From the NCBI GenBank assembly GCA_029204225.1, contig CM055096.1, positions 75,739,521-75,803,520 of the forward strand: a DNA stretch of 64,000 bases, given 5' to 3'. The stretch is from Diphasiastrum complanatum. Taxonomy: Eukaryota; Streptophyta; Lycopodiopsida; Lycopodiales; Lycopodiaceae. Below are positions 43,921 to 56,900 of the stretch, in pieces. Numbering within the stretch: the first letter of the stretch is position 1; each line of letters starts with the position of its first letter. Position numbers and translations under genes: made by a program. The notes beneath the pieces are model-generated. The model had not been told where the DNA came from. It did no database searches and saw nothing but the letters and a program-made list of their open reading frames with translations.

Positions 43921-44059
43921 AAGAAAAAAAATGTTTTGTTGCCATGTAGTTTGTTCTGTAGAAGATCAATTCTACTTCCTTACTGTGCACTTTCTCTCAA
44001 AGGTAATGATATCTGATTTCTATATGTTTGCTTCAAGAGTGAAATATTGGATTGAGAGA

Positions 44060-44890
44060 AAGCGCTATTGTGCTTTGATTGTCACAATAGATTGTTGTAG
44101 GAAGTGTTTGTGTAAGATTGAGGTTTGCAAGCAGTTGTCTGAGCCAGATCCTCTCTTTGGTTGCATTTGTGGCAACACTGTATTCGGATTCCATTGATGA
44201 TAATGGAACTCAGGTCTGCTTCCGGCTGTTCCATGAGATTGGGCCTTGGTTGTATAAAAATACAAATCCAAAAGTTGATTTTCTAGTGTCGACATCTCTT
44301 GCCCAATCCGCATCTGTGTAGGCTTCAAGGATGTTGGCAGTTTGGCTACCTCCATAGCAGATGTTGAGAGTTGTCGTTGCTTGGATGTACTTCATGATCT
44401 TTGTTAGCATTTTCCAATGAGCTATGTCTGGATTTGACATGAACTGGTTGAGTGTACTGACCGAATATGCAAGGTCTAGTCGCGTGCAGATCATTGCGTA
44501 CATTAGTGAGGTGATGATGGATTGAAACGGGTAGCGCTTCATCTCCTCCTTTTCTGCCTCAGTTTGAGGAGACTGTTTCTTTGATAGCTTTAGTCCAAGG
44601 TCGAGTGGAAAGAGACTGGGTTTGCAGCATGTCAGTCATCTTGTATTCCTGAGCCAGCATGCATTTTGTATCATTCATCAGATTCAGATTATTACTGAAT
44701 AAGAGTGTATCATCTACGTAGAGAGTGATGATGATGAAATAATCTGATACAGACTTGAAATAGGCATTCGAGTCTGCTGAGTTTGGAATGAAACCATTCT
44801 CTATAAAAAATGTGTTGATCTTCTGGAACCAAGCTCTGGGTGACTATTTCAGCCCGTAGAGCGCGGTCTGGACATCCATCTGGTGGACTT
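44060..44890 (-). mobile_element. Copia reverse transcriptase/RNase H remnant with internal deletion (minus)
   Basis: Minus-strand translation gives LEVHQMDVQTALYGLK, PRAWFQKINTFFIENGFIPN and SDYFIIITLYVDDTLLFSNN with YVDD at 44709-44720. It continues with YPFQSIITSLMYAMICTRLD, LAYSVSTLNQFMSNPDIAHW and AYTDADWARDVDTRKSTFGF. Between MDVQTA and LYGLK about 35 residues normally present (the VYMxQPxGF segment) are deleted. Stops and frameshifts are present. It is a different copy from the one at 1-1240. Confidence 0.92.
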
Positions 44891-45210
44891 CAAGGTCTGT
44901 CGCGGCTGCAAAGGAGAGGAGTAGGCAAATCGACGCATGTTTGATGATTGGGCTGCAGGTCTAGAATCTGAGAAAAGCCTTTGGCGACTAGCCTGGCCTT
45001 GTTGCTCTTGGTTTTCTTTATATCTGCCACGTCGATCCGATATTGGTACGAACAAGTGAAAAGTAGAGGGAATATAAGAACTGTCAGTAATGTGAAAAGT
45101 ATGAAGCCTCCTAACTCTGAATGGCAGTGCTAGACACTGTCTAGTGTGATTTGCGGTATCCCAAACAAACAAATGAGAGATTTCTTGGCAAACCTATCGC
45201 ACAAATGGCA

Positions 45211-45414
45211 CTTTTCACAACAACTAGGAAGTATTGTAAAAATCTCCCCCACTCAACAGATTTTCAATCTGTCTGATGCTACCCTGGCCTTTCTGATGCC
45301 TCCGGGACTGTGCTTTTCACAACAACTAAGAAGTATTGTAAAAATCTCTCCACTCAACAGATTTTCAATCTGTCTGATGCTTCCCTGACCTTTCTGATGC
45401 CTTCGAGACGTTGT
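45211..45414. repeat. 102-bp tandem duplication
   Basis: Two adjacent copies begin CTTTTCACAACAACTARGAA at 45211 and 45313 and run through TCAATCTGTCTGATGC to CTTTCTGATGCC with a few differences. Confidence 0.88.
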
Positions 45415-46617
45415 CTTCGTTCCCCAGTGATGATTCTGAGCTCCAAACTTGCAAAATACACCAAAGAAGAATTTCTTGTAGTCGTTTTTTTCTCTCCAAG
45501 CTTTCACCTCCCGTGAAGGACTTTGTCACTTCATTGTGGAGCCTGTGACAAGCTGTATCCACCACTGATCAGGCACGCAAGACTATCGCAGCCATGATAC
45601 CATGTCAATAATTAGATATGCAACACCAAGCATTCACCATAAGCAATCACCACAAGAAGGTGGAAGAAGAACACGCACTATCACGCTATCACACTATAGC
45701 ATACTGAATGTAAAATGTACAAATGAACCCTGAACCCTGATAGAGAGAGAAAACCTACGAGTAGACTAATAGACTAGCCTACGGCTAATCACAGCTAGTA
45801 ACAGCTGTCAATATTAATGTACATTGTAAACAGTAACAATGAAGTTTATCATTGAATTCTAACAATCATGAAACATAGTAACACCCACACAAAAAGCACT
45901 CTCCACTCCAAGCTCACATAGCAACTGTATTTTCAAAAAACAAAATACACTATACATATAGTTTCTTCTTTGGCAACCCATGCATGGCTCGAGTTGCCAT
46001 TGACGAGACGCGTGTCCCATCGACTTGCCTCGTGGCGAGGCCAACTGGTCCTAATCCACTGATCGGACCCACAGTACAATAACACAGTAGTTCTACTTTT
46101 ATTCTAACTCAAACCACATTAGGAAAGCCCCACTATTATAATTATAAGGTGTTTGTACATATTTTATATTGAGTATTAAAGAGCTATTTGTTCTTGAGGT
46201 GACACCCTCTATTTTTCTATCTGTGCTCCTTTTCTTCTTATGAGATTGTGCTAGATTGTGGATAGTGTGATGATCTATGCATAGCTATGAGTTATAGATC
46301 ATATCCAAAGCTTAATTTATGTTCCATTTTAGAGTTATGACATTCATGTTGATTATCTCTACATTTCATGTAATTTTGCAAGTGATCTTACCTAGCAATG
46401 TGTAGAATTGTTTGTGCTATCACTTGTGTCATAGATCAATCAAATAGAATGATCAACTATCATTTTTATTTCACATAAGTTGCCCACCCTAACCACATGG
46501 CTTGGTAACCACGTAGCTAGCTGTGACTGGTTGTGGTTAAAGCAATGCTTGGAACCCCATTTTGGCACATTCAAAAACCCAAATACATAGCCAGGAACTA
46601 GCGTGGATACTGGCCTA
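45415..46617. other. Intergenic stretch, LTR-like in places
   Basis: Around 45590-45600 the sequence reads AGCCATGATACCATGTCAAT. On the minus strand this gives TGGTATCATGGCT, a weak match to a primer-binding site near the Copia remnant. No gene is seen. Confidence 0.3.
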
Positions 46618-46625
46618 TGTGGGCA

Positions 46626-46627
<2 letters not shown>

Positions 46628-46685
<58 letters not shown>
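46628..46685. repeat. (CT)n microsatellite, ~56 bp
   Basis: This is an uninterrupted CT dinucleotide run. Confidence 0.97.
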
Positions 46686-46688
<3 letters not shown>

Positions 46689-46699
46689 ATTTTTATATT

Positions 46700-47620
46700 T
46701 ATTTTCTACTCTACGTCTTTGATGTTTTTTTCCGATTTATTGGTTCTTGTTTCTTACGTACACCAATAAAAACCCAAGCACGCAAATCATTGTATGTCAG
46801 ATTAAATTGTAAGCTTGAGCCTTTTAGCTCTCTTTGTGAGGAAGGGAGCACAAAGAGGTGTAAGGCCCTTGCATCAAAATTTAACCTATACTTTGCTCCC
46901 TCTTCAACAAAAATCTGCCTATTTTATGGGGCATAGAAACCTTAATTCGGTGGCTCTCTATAACAAAAACTTGTAAAAATGGCTTCATAATTTTTTTGTG
47001 AAAATGGCTCCATGAAGAGATTGGGATTTTTTTTTTTTAGATTTGATATGGGACATTGCAAAGCACATTCGTGAATTTGAACTTGTAGCAGTTTTGAAGG
47101 AGAAAAACTGCAGCACACGGTTGGCCGAGAAGTGCGGTTTTGAGCCATAGCAAGGGCATGTCAATCTGCACCGCCAGTAAATCTACAAATGCTACGTATG
47201 GTGTTCGCCATCCAACAGCGGCTAAAGCATGTAGCCACCCTCACCGCTCGAGCAGCTCAAGGTGCTACAACAGGTTAGCCCGCCTTTGGAAGGCAGATAC
47301 CTAGTACAAAGATCACTCAATTCCATGATTTCTACAAAACCTAAAAGGCAAGGTGGACCAATCAGCAAACACAAACATACCTTTTGTGCCTATACATCAC
47401 TCTAAGTGCTCTCACCGTTGGAAGTGGCAGTTGAGAATCCTAGCTCCGTGAATGAATGATGCCTCCCTCTCATCTTAACTGCCCTCTCTTCTCTTCTTCC
47501 TTCATTCTTTCTTTCCTCCTCCGCCTCCGCTGCTGCTTCCGTTGCTTCGCTTCTTTTTCTCTTTCTATCCGTGTATTACTCTTGGATTCTCTTTCGCGTC
47601 TTCAATCTACATAGAAGAAA
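46700..47620 (+). promoter_or_regulatory. Upstream region and possible leader of the ASH/MSP gene
   Basis: The stretch from about 47470 to 47600 is strongly pyrimidine-rich (TCTTCTCTTCTTCCTTCATT, TCCTCCTCCGCCTCCGCTGC), as is usual for plant 5' untranslated leaders. A short upstream frame (ATGATGGGTCTG..., 47622 to 47672) precedes the proposed start at 47752. No TATA box was singled out. Confidence 0.35.
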
Positions 47621-47751
47621 CGATGATGGGTCTGGTTGAACTTATAACAAAAGATGAGGAGACGCTGAGCTAATGCTACCAAGCTTGAAGGACGAAAGGG
47701 GCTGCAGGTTTGGAAGAAGCAGGCTGATAGCTTGAAGAGGATACAGCAATC

Positions 47752-47908
47752 ATGAAGGATGAAGCAAAAGACGTAGCTTCAGCTCAAAATATAGTGGTAG
47801 AGCTTAGAGCTTCCGAGGGATCTGAAGCTGCTACCATGGAAGATAGTTCTGCGAAAGTTTTGTGCTGTAAAAGAAGAGTGGCTTCTCTAAGCTATAAAAA
47901 ACCCCACA

Positions 47909-47981
<73 letters not shown>

Positions 47982-50900
47982 ATCGATGAATGCATGAAGG
48001 CCTTTGACTTTAAATTTCACATTTAGGAGAAATCTTCAAATCCAAACATTTGCAGCCACTCCAAGCGTCTAGTACTTGGTATCCGCAGTCCACAGTCAAT
48101 TTGACATTGTACTGGTATCACGAGAGGTCTTTCTGCATCATATCTGTGTCATACGTTTCACCTTCTATCCTGACATCACACTCGCTCTCCAGTTAACGTG
48201 GTTGACGCCTCAAAACTGAAGAATTTGTTCTATACTTCCCTTTCTGAGATTTGGATAAACAACAAATGATGGCTTTTGAGGATTGTGTTAATCTTTTAAC
48301 AAATCAATATAGATCCTCAGCAAAATGAAATTGCTACTTAAGATAAACAGGAAGCTATATAGCCTCCTTTATCGACATCTATTGAACTGAATTTACATTG
48401 CATAAACTTAAATTGGGTTAAAATATTCTTTGGCTCTGCGAAGCTAGATACTCAAATAACTTTCAGTTCCGTGCTTGTGACAGCTTCAGGTTGCAAAGAT
48501 ATTCAACCACCCAACTTGGAAACTGAGCACCAAAATGAATGAATGTTCCTCTCCTAGATGCAGAAAAAGAGTGCATAGCATTCTTACCACTGGAATATGG
48601 AAGCAGCTCACAGAGGCTGAGAAACGTGCATGGCAGATAAAACAAGATGAGGCTCGGTTGCAAACGGTAACATTTCCAGTGATTAATAAGTAGCTGATTT
48701 TCAGATACCAGCAGTTTTTTACTATGCTCTGAAAGATATTATTTGGTATACATAGGCTCGGGAACTTGTCAAGTGCAGGGAGAAAGCACTCCAATACATT
48801 GAAAATCCCCGATTTTGTCAAGTTTCAAAGGGCTTCAAGGTGCGTTGTGTCAATTGGCTATCTGAACAGGTGTTCATGCTTGATACAGAAATGAATTATC
48901 TGACGTCAGCTTCCTCCATTGACAGCATTTCTACTCGACGAATTCCAGGCACTGAAGTTGATACGGAAAATATGTACTTATGGTGGCAAAGAAGAATGGA
49001 TCACTTTGGAACCTCCAGCAATTAAATTTGAAAAGTTTGGTGAGGCTTCTTTCAGAAATGCTACATTTTGATTGTTGCCTTATCAGGCTGTTCTCATGCA
49101 CAAAAACCTCAAATGTCTGCAATTATTTTGAATAGCTTCAAGTTAAATCTACGAATGTTTACATCATTCCACTGCTGAGCTAAATGTTTTCAGCCCAGAA
49201 TATTTTGAACCTAATCGTTCACCTATACTTATATGTGCTGGTAACTTGTAATTTGCTTTTGTCAAACATGAGTATTTGTAGGCTGTGTTCAGCTCACATG
49301 TTTGTACTTAGATTCTATTATGTTCATCTCATTCTTAAAAAACTGGGGAATTCAAGAAGATCTAAATCTGATAAGGCGTAGCTATTAATGAGGAAAAGGA
49401 AATGGTGACAAAAGCAAGATGTTTGAGCTTTGAGGGAAATTGCAGAGGTTGGAGGAAGGTACACAGCTCACCTTCGGCTTTTGAATGCAAGTACATGGAG
49501 CCAGCGTGTCAGGTTTTCCTCACTTTGGTTCATTAAAACTTTTAGGCAACACCAAAAAAATATAGGTGCTCAGTGATTGAAAATTAAGTCTGTAAAGTTA
49601 TCTATTACTTTGAGCTTCAGTGTATAGTTCAGCCTGAAAACTGTAAATGAGATATCAGCCCGAAGTGACAAGGTACTCTTTTGAAACACTTACTGCAATG
49701 ATCCCATAGCATAATCCTTATGAGTGGAAACAAGTTCATAAAGGCCTAGTTTTGTCAATGTAACTAAAAACATGTCGGTTGCATTTGTAATTGTACAGAG
49801 TTATACTACAGACCACGCAGCAGTTTCACTTATCGCATAAAGGCATTCAGGGAAAGGTACTAATACCAGGAAAAACCTGTGACTTCACTATAACTTACAG
49901 CCCAAAAGATATATTCAACACTGAAGGTGTCTTACTTATATCCACTGAAATGGAGGACCGGCAAGTTATGCTTAAGGGAGAAAACCCAGTACCAATCATA
50001 TCAATCCCATCAGAATTGTATATGGGTTGCTGCATAACAGGCCACTCATCTTCAGCATCTTTCACAATTACAAGCTCAGAATCTCCGGGTACATTTGAGA
50101 TATTTTATGAAAGTGGGCATGATATGTCTAAGGAGGACTTGGTAGTCCTTGAGTCGATCTACGGTCATGAAAATATACTATATATTCCAAACTTTGTAGT
50201 TTATCCGAAGTCTTTCCAATTACAAGCAGATGAGTCAGTAGACATAATCATCTTATTTCGCCCTCAAGTGGCAGAGCAAATTTGTGTGTCACTGAAAATT
50301 TCAGCACAAACAGGTCAGGAATGGAAGACAGTCATCATGGGTCAGGGGGTTGACATAATGTTGAAATTTGACAAGACAGAACGACGTGAATTCTGGCCTA
50401 GTGAAGTGAATTCAGGATTATGGTTTGGCCAAACTACTCTTTGTACTAGAAATTGCATAAGAGAAGTCAGTGTGAGAAATTCTAGCTTAGTTTCTCTAAA
50501 ATTTTACTGGGATATAAGTAAAAAAAATGCAATTAATTATAGCCCTTTGTGTCAAGCTGGAGTAGAACCACAGGCGCACCTTGAGAAGTCAGTGTTCATT
50601 CCCCATCCTCAGTCTGGAGTGTTAGTAGCAAACTCAGAGGCTTCCTTTTCATTCACCTTCACGCCAGAAAAGGTGGTGCGTTACAGGCAGCATGCAGGCC
50701 TTTACATTGATACGAGGGAATCATTCAATTTCACCTCAAGTTCATGGCATTACTTCAGAAAACAGCTTGCAATCGCAGATGAGACAGCTGCCAGAAATAT
50801 GAGGCTGGATCTTGGAGAAAAAACCAGGAACATCATGAACAACAAGTTATCTGATACAGCAACTGGCTCTATTCTTCAAGGTGATATTGAATCTTATATT

Positions 50901-53900
50901 CAGGACTATCCAGTAAATATAGACAATGGAGGATATGTTTTTAAGGCTCTTGAAATCGACTTGATAGGTGAAGCGTTGCCTTTTGATATCCGGATAATAC
51001 CCCCATTTTTATCATTTTCCAATCTGTTACTACAAGGAAGGTCTTACACACAGCAAGTGATGATACAGAACTATACAACAGCGGAAGTGTGCTTTAAGTG
51101 GGAACCTTCCTTGACACCCTGGGAGCTAACCCGAGAATCCAACACTGTGATCATTTCCCCAATGACGGGAAGGATTGAGCCAAACGGGAATGCAGAATTC
51201 AGAGTTACAGTAAGAACACGAACTATTGGTCATATGCAAGAGAGATTATTTTGTGCAATTGGTGAGTGCAGAGGACACAGGCTCCAGTTGCTAGTGGAAG
51301 CCTATATTCAGGGACCGCAAATTAAGATTGAGCCACCATTCCTCGACTTTGGATTAATTCAGGTGTGAAGTTTCACCAGCCCAATTGAAGTTTTCTCTAT
51401 GTAAAGGACTGAGACAATGATTTGTTTGCTACCGGATATAATAATGCGGAGTTTCTGACCTTGATAGTAGCCCTGTTAGTAGATGACTTTCGCAGTTCTC
51501 AGGCTTCTCTCTTACAGGTTGGGCAGAGCCCACAGGCATGAATTTTAGCGGAATGTTAAGCCAGTGGCCAATCTTTTGAGTATTTGTTTCATATCCGTTT
51601 TGCACCAGAATCTGCAACTATTTTCTTATATATGACTTTGATAAAACAGGAGTGCCTATGTCTTCTTAGTTTGGAAATTGAGAATTAAGATTTTGCCCAT
51701 GTTTTTTTACGAAAAGCTGATTTTTTATTCCTTTGCAGTTCACGGAGAGAGTATTTAGGAGTTTCGTAGAAAAATTTGTTCCTCATTTGCTGATCAAGGC
51801 ATCAATATCAGGCTAACAAGGCATTTTTTGTACCGTTAAATCAAGGCACCTTCTTCCTAAATGTTATCAACTCTCCTTAACAATACTTCTTAACTTGCTT
51901 TACCAGTTTTTTTTTTCTATAGGGCCTCTGTGGATCCATACCCTCTATAGTTTCATGGTTCATGATTAACTCTTTTAGTTCCCAGATTGACCCTTGAATT
52001 GTAATTTGTAAATAAGATGCAAAGAAAATGTAACAGGAAAAATTGAGAAGTAGAGCGTGGACTGCTTTCACCCTTAGTACCTCTCTAATTTCACGATATT
52101 CGATGTTTCTAATGAAGATCCATGCATGAAAAACTAAGACCAAGAATTTCTTATCATATCTACTTGGGAAATGCTCTATCTTTTACTGTATTCTGTTTAA
52201 ATATATATAGTATACTCAGAGACCCTCTTATCAGTTTGATCATTTTACTTGCTGTTATCTTTTCTTTCAGATTCCTTACAAGTATAATTATCTGAGATTA
52301 GATACCAACCTAATAGTTCCTTTTGGCCCACCTGTTCTGACCAGTCTATAAATCTTATCTTTACCGCACATCAAAGCTTTTATGTTTTCTTGTCATTTTA
52401 GCTTTAACTCCTTATTCTATAGTCTACTCTGAGTGCCTAAATGCTTGTGATTACACCTAATACATCTGCCTTAGAGGAGCACAAGACACTTATACAAGTT
52501 CTATTCATATTCTCTTTTACTAGCATAGCTTTTTGTGGTTGACACGAGATTCCCAAATCCCTCAACACAGTAACCACAGGAATACAAAGCCTGATAGCCT
52601 CCTCTATCCTTCAAAGCGTCCTGTACTTTCTGGGACTTCTCAACACTTCAGATTATAAGCCTTGAATGTGGCAATGGATCACCTGGTAAAATTTTGTTAG
52701 AATTTCTATGATTCTGTACAAAAACTTTGCTCTTAGCATACATTTCTGCACAGTCACTCACAGTAACAATGACTGGATTTTGATGACTTTTATTGTGTAT
52801 TGAACAAATAAGCTTTACGTTAATCAGAGAAAATGAAAATAAAAACTGTCGAGTAGAGAGCAAAATTGTCGTATTTTAGCAAATAAAATCTTCTCCTTGG
52901 GCTGTATTTCATGCCAGGTTCTCGGTCTACACTTGTATAATGAGTATAGCCTGTTCAAACCATACCAGTTGCTAGTGTAATTAGAAACTAATCACATGGA
53001 ATCCAATGTTAGCATGTCATTGACCTGCTAAAATAAGACTTTTCATATATTCTCAAAAATCATTCTATGCCAATTGGCGTAACGGTTATACGCTGTTAGA
53101 GCACTAGGATGTACTAACATTGCTGTGTTACTGATAGCTCAAAACGAGCAGATCATTAACAATCACTTTGGTGAACTTAAATGAGGTTGATGTGCCATTC
53201 AAGATTTACTCAGTTGCAACTGATCGGGAGTCCACAAGCTTTGTTTCTAGCTCACGGCAAAATAATTCCACATTATGGTCAACAACAACAAGTTCATTAC
53301 ACATCTCCCAGCAAAATCACCAGTTAGCTACACAATTTCCCACGGAGGAGCGTAAAGAGCTTTTTCTTTTCACACCAGAAAGTGGGTCAATTCCGAGGAA
53401 ACAATCACTTGAGGTGAAGGTGGACTTTGTTCCCACCCACTGTGGCCAAATAAGCATGAATTTAGTCTGTGAAGTTGCCGATGGACTTGCTCCAACCCAG
53501 TATGCACTTGCCAGAGCATGTGTGATGTCTCCAGAAATTCAGATCACACCTTGTGAAATTGATCTAGGAGTGATTTTCAGAGGAAAACAAATCAGTAGAA
53601 AGGTTATGCTGCATAATGTAAATGGTTTATCTATCAGCTTTGCATGGACTAAAGAGGCTGGGAAAGATTCATCTGCTCTGGATCTGAGAATTGCACCACC
53701 AAGTGGCAGACTTGACCCATACGGTAAGATGGACACGTTTTTCAGCATGCTTCCTAACAAAACAGGGAAGCTGGAATACCAAGCTGTCTGTAAGGTTAAT
53801 CGAACGAATTATGCGGTGGCAGTAACATTTAAATGCTATACTAGTGATATTCTCTGCAGTTATCATGTCTTGAGACCTTCAAAGCCTCAAGTTGCTGACA

Positions 53901-56900
53901 TCATTGAGCAAATCACAGGAAACTTACAAGAGAAAAACCAGCATGGTAATTACCTCAAAAATGCAGTTGAGAAAAATTTGAGATTCCAGTTTCCCTTTCA
54001 AAATTGTTCAGAAAATTTAGTAGACACATCCAATCTCCCTAGGCTGGACTATGGGAAAAAATGTCCTGTACGAAGTGCGCAGTGGCAAAGGTTAGTGATC
54101 CAAAACCTTACAAGCATTCCTGCCAAGGTCCAAGTTGCAGCCACTAAGTATGGTTGCATTTCTCATCTGAGAGCACAAATGTTGAAGCGGTCTCTTTTGA
54201 CAGGAAAGTCCACCTGTTCGTTAGTTCACACAAAAAGAGATACACAGCAGTTTCCCTTTCTGATAGAATACCCCTATGAAATCGACCAGAAATATTGGTC
54301 AAATTTTGGACATGCCAAAGTAGCTCACAAAATTGCTGAGATAATGCAAGATGCTCTCATAAAAAATGAGCAAAATATTACAGTTTCATTTTTTCCATAT
54401 TGTGAAGGCCTTCTTGAAGCTTGGGGAGAGTGGCACTGTGATATCTTTTGCTATAGCTGCCTGCCTGGTTCCTACTCTGACATAATTACTTGCTCGGTAA
54501 GATCCTTCACCGAGCCAATAAATGTGAATTATAAAAACCACCAGAGATATAAGAGTAAAATTTGGCATTTTTGAATATGGTTGCTTCTGATGCTCAAGTC
54601 GGTTCTGAAACACGGATCTACGGGTTTCCAGGTGGGTAATCTTCCAAAGGCAGAAATCCCATTAGCAATTGAGGTAGTTGGGACTCCTCTTCTTGCTAGG
54701 CACAATTGGCCAGAACCACGACATTTTCATCAAGATGTAGATAATGAGGTCATTGTCCTCAGATGGACTGCTGTGCCAGCAGGACATCCTCCACAGAGTA
54801 AATCTTTCTGGGTAGTTAATGTCTCTTCTGACACCATGGAGGTTAATTGGCTAATTATGAGGCTTCACCAAGATGCTCGAGGTTATGCCATAAATGTGCT
54901 CCTTGATGTCCTTGATGAGACGTTTGTTCATATAGCTTTGGTTGGAGATGGTGACAAAGGCCCTGTTCAACTTTTATCTGAGGTTGAAGATAGATCTAGA
55001 GTCTACATAAGATTTCAAGAATACTTGCAGGCTGATTTTGATGATCCACCATTCTGTATCACCCCTGTCAAGCAGGTTAGTATGCTAGGATGAGACAGTT
55101 TCTGCTATGCATCACAACTACGGCAAAGCTATTCCATTGAAATTGTTGACTTCGTTGTGCTCTTACCTTTATGTTTCTGAAATGTGCTTACTCCATTAAG
55201 GCTAAAATTTCAGGTTCTGCCTGGTCATAGTAGCAGATTATTCACTGTGACCTTTTGTCCAGCAGAGGTGTCCAAATTCACTCGCATTTTATATGGAAGG
55301 ACAAAACATCTTAAAGGTTGTCAAACCCATTCTACTAGATCCTTAAACATGAGTCTAACAGCTGAGGAACATATTCTAGAACAGCCACTTTGGGATACTA
55401 AGAGGTCTAATTTGTTAGCAGAACCCCCTCAAACAGAATGCTTGCAAAAGGCTGATGAGCATGACAAAGATAAAAACTACTGGGAGAACCAGAAGGCTAA
55501 TGCAGAAGGATTGTCAACAGCGCCAACAATACAAGGGACAGCTGCACGCAATATTTGTGAAGACCCTATAGCTGCACTGCGGGTGTGTCTCGAGGCATCG
55601 GTGTCTGTACCAAGGTGAGTATGAGGGGTTTAATATTAGTAGTTGTGCATTCAGATCTCATTAATTTGTTAAGATATGAATCAAATTAGTCATAAAGACA
55701 ATGCAGATCAGGTTATGGTAGTGAGATTGTTCTGAATTCTGTACAGATTGCAGACAAGTGCAGAAGATGGATTGCAGTTTCTTTGTCACGGAAGTATCCC
55801 ATTTTCTGATCCTTCTTACATGAGGGTTCTTTCCTTGAAGAATGTATATACGTTCAGCCTTCCAATTTCAGTTTCTGCACCCCCTCTCTTCTACATCATT
55901 GCAGCAAAGATGGGTGTTGTTCATTCAAAGGATCAAGATGGCTTTCAGCATCTTGAGAACAGTGATTCGTTGAATGAATTTGTGTTGCCACCTAAGTGGA
56001 CTCTCCAACTGGAAATAATGTTTTTCCCTGAACAAGAACTTCTCTCAAGTGGTCAAGATTCTGTCTTTGAGAATCAGTTGCTCATCAAGATCTTGGAGCA
56101 GTATGAACAGGTATTAATCATTAGAAGAGGCTTCAAATAGAACTTCCTGTACTTAACTCTCCAAGTGGCTAGGATACACATACTAAAACGCTGAAAAAAT
56201 TAGGCTCCTTCAAAGATGGATTCATCCCACCTTAATAACTCCTAAAACAAGCCACGGTAGAAAAGAGTATACTCTCAGGCTTTCTAAGAAAATTATTCTT
56301 GACCCTTTTCATGGAGATGACTATTCGTACTCTTCCCAATGTCAAAAACATGTTCTAAGAACCAAGACAACCGCTTTAAGTCTCTTCTCAGTTAGACATG
56401 AGCTTCTAGTAACCAAAGATAGAATGTTTCTCATTGTACACATCTGAATTAGACCACCTTATATGCATAGTGCCCACATGTGATCTTCTTGGTAGTAAAT
56501 TCAGTCTGGAATGCGTTTTCATGCATGTTAGTGGTCCTTGTGTGCAAAAGGACGGAGTGGATACTTAGCCATGATCAGCCCATGGGTGCTGACCAACTCT
56601 AGTTTTGAATAGGTGTCAAATCTTCATGCAGAGCTCGTCTTTCCAAGATTGATTGTGCTTTCAGAAACTATATGGTTTGGTACAGTGCTCACCAAGGCTT
56701 CTCAAACCCTCCAGTTTAGCTTGATTAATCCCAGCCTCCCAGATGCTGAGTGGTTTCTGATCAAAGATCAACTTCAGAAAGAAACTCAGGAAACACCTCT
56801 TGTAAGTTTCTTATTTCCATAACTATTTTTCACATTGTCTTTAAGTTGTGCTGCCCGTGCTGCCTGTGCACCCTCAGCACAATTTGAATCTTGCAAGTTG

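Noticed and set aside
48840-49025. Open frame continuing to a stop at 49025 in the ASH/MSP gene
   Set aside because: A 70-bp GT-AG intron (48840-48909) restores the frame to LPPLTAFLLDEFQALK and EPPAIKFEKF, which fits the repeat family; the longer frame does not.
53071-53110. tRNA-like A box (TTGGCGTAACGGTTATACGC) just before an exon of the ASH/MSP gene
   Set aside because: There is no B box at the right distance and no cloverleaf; at most it is a tiny SINE relic.
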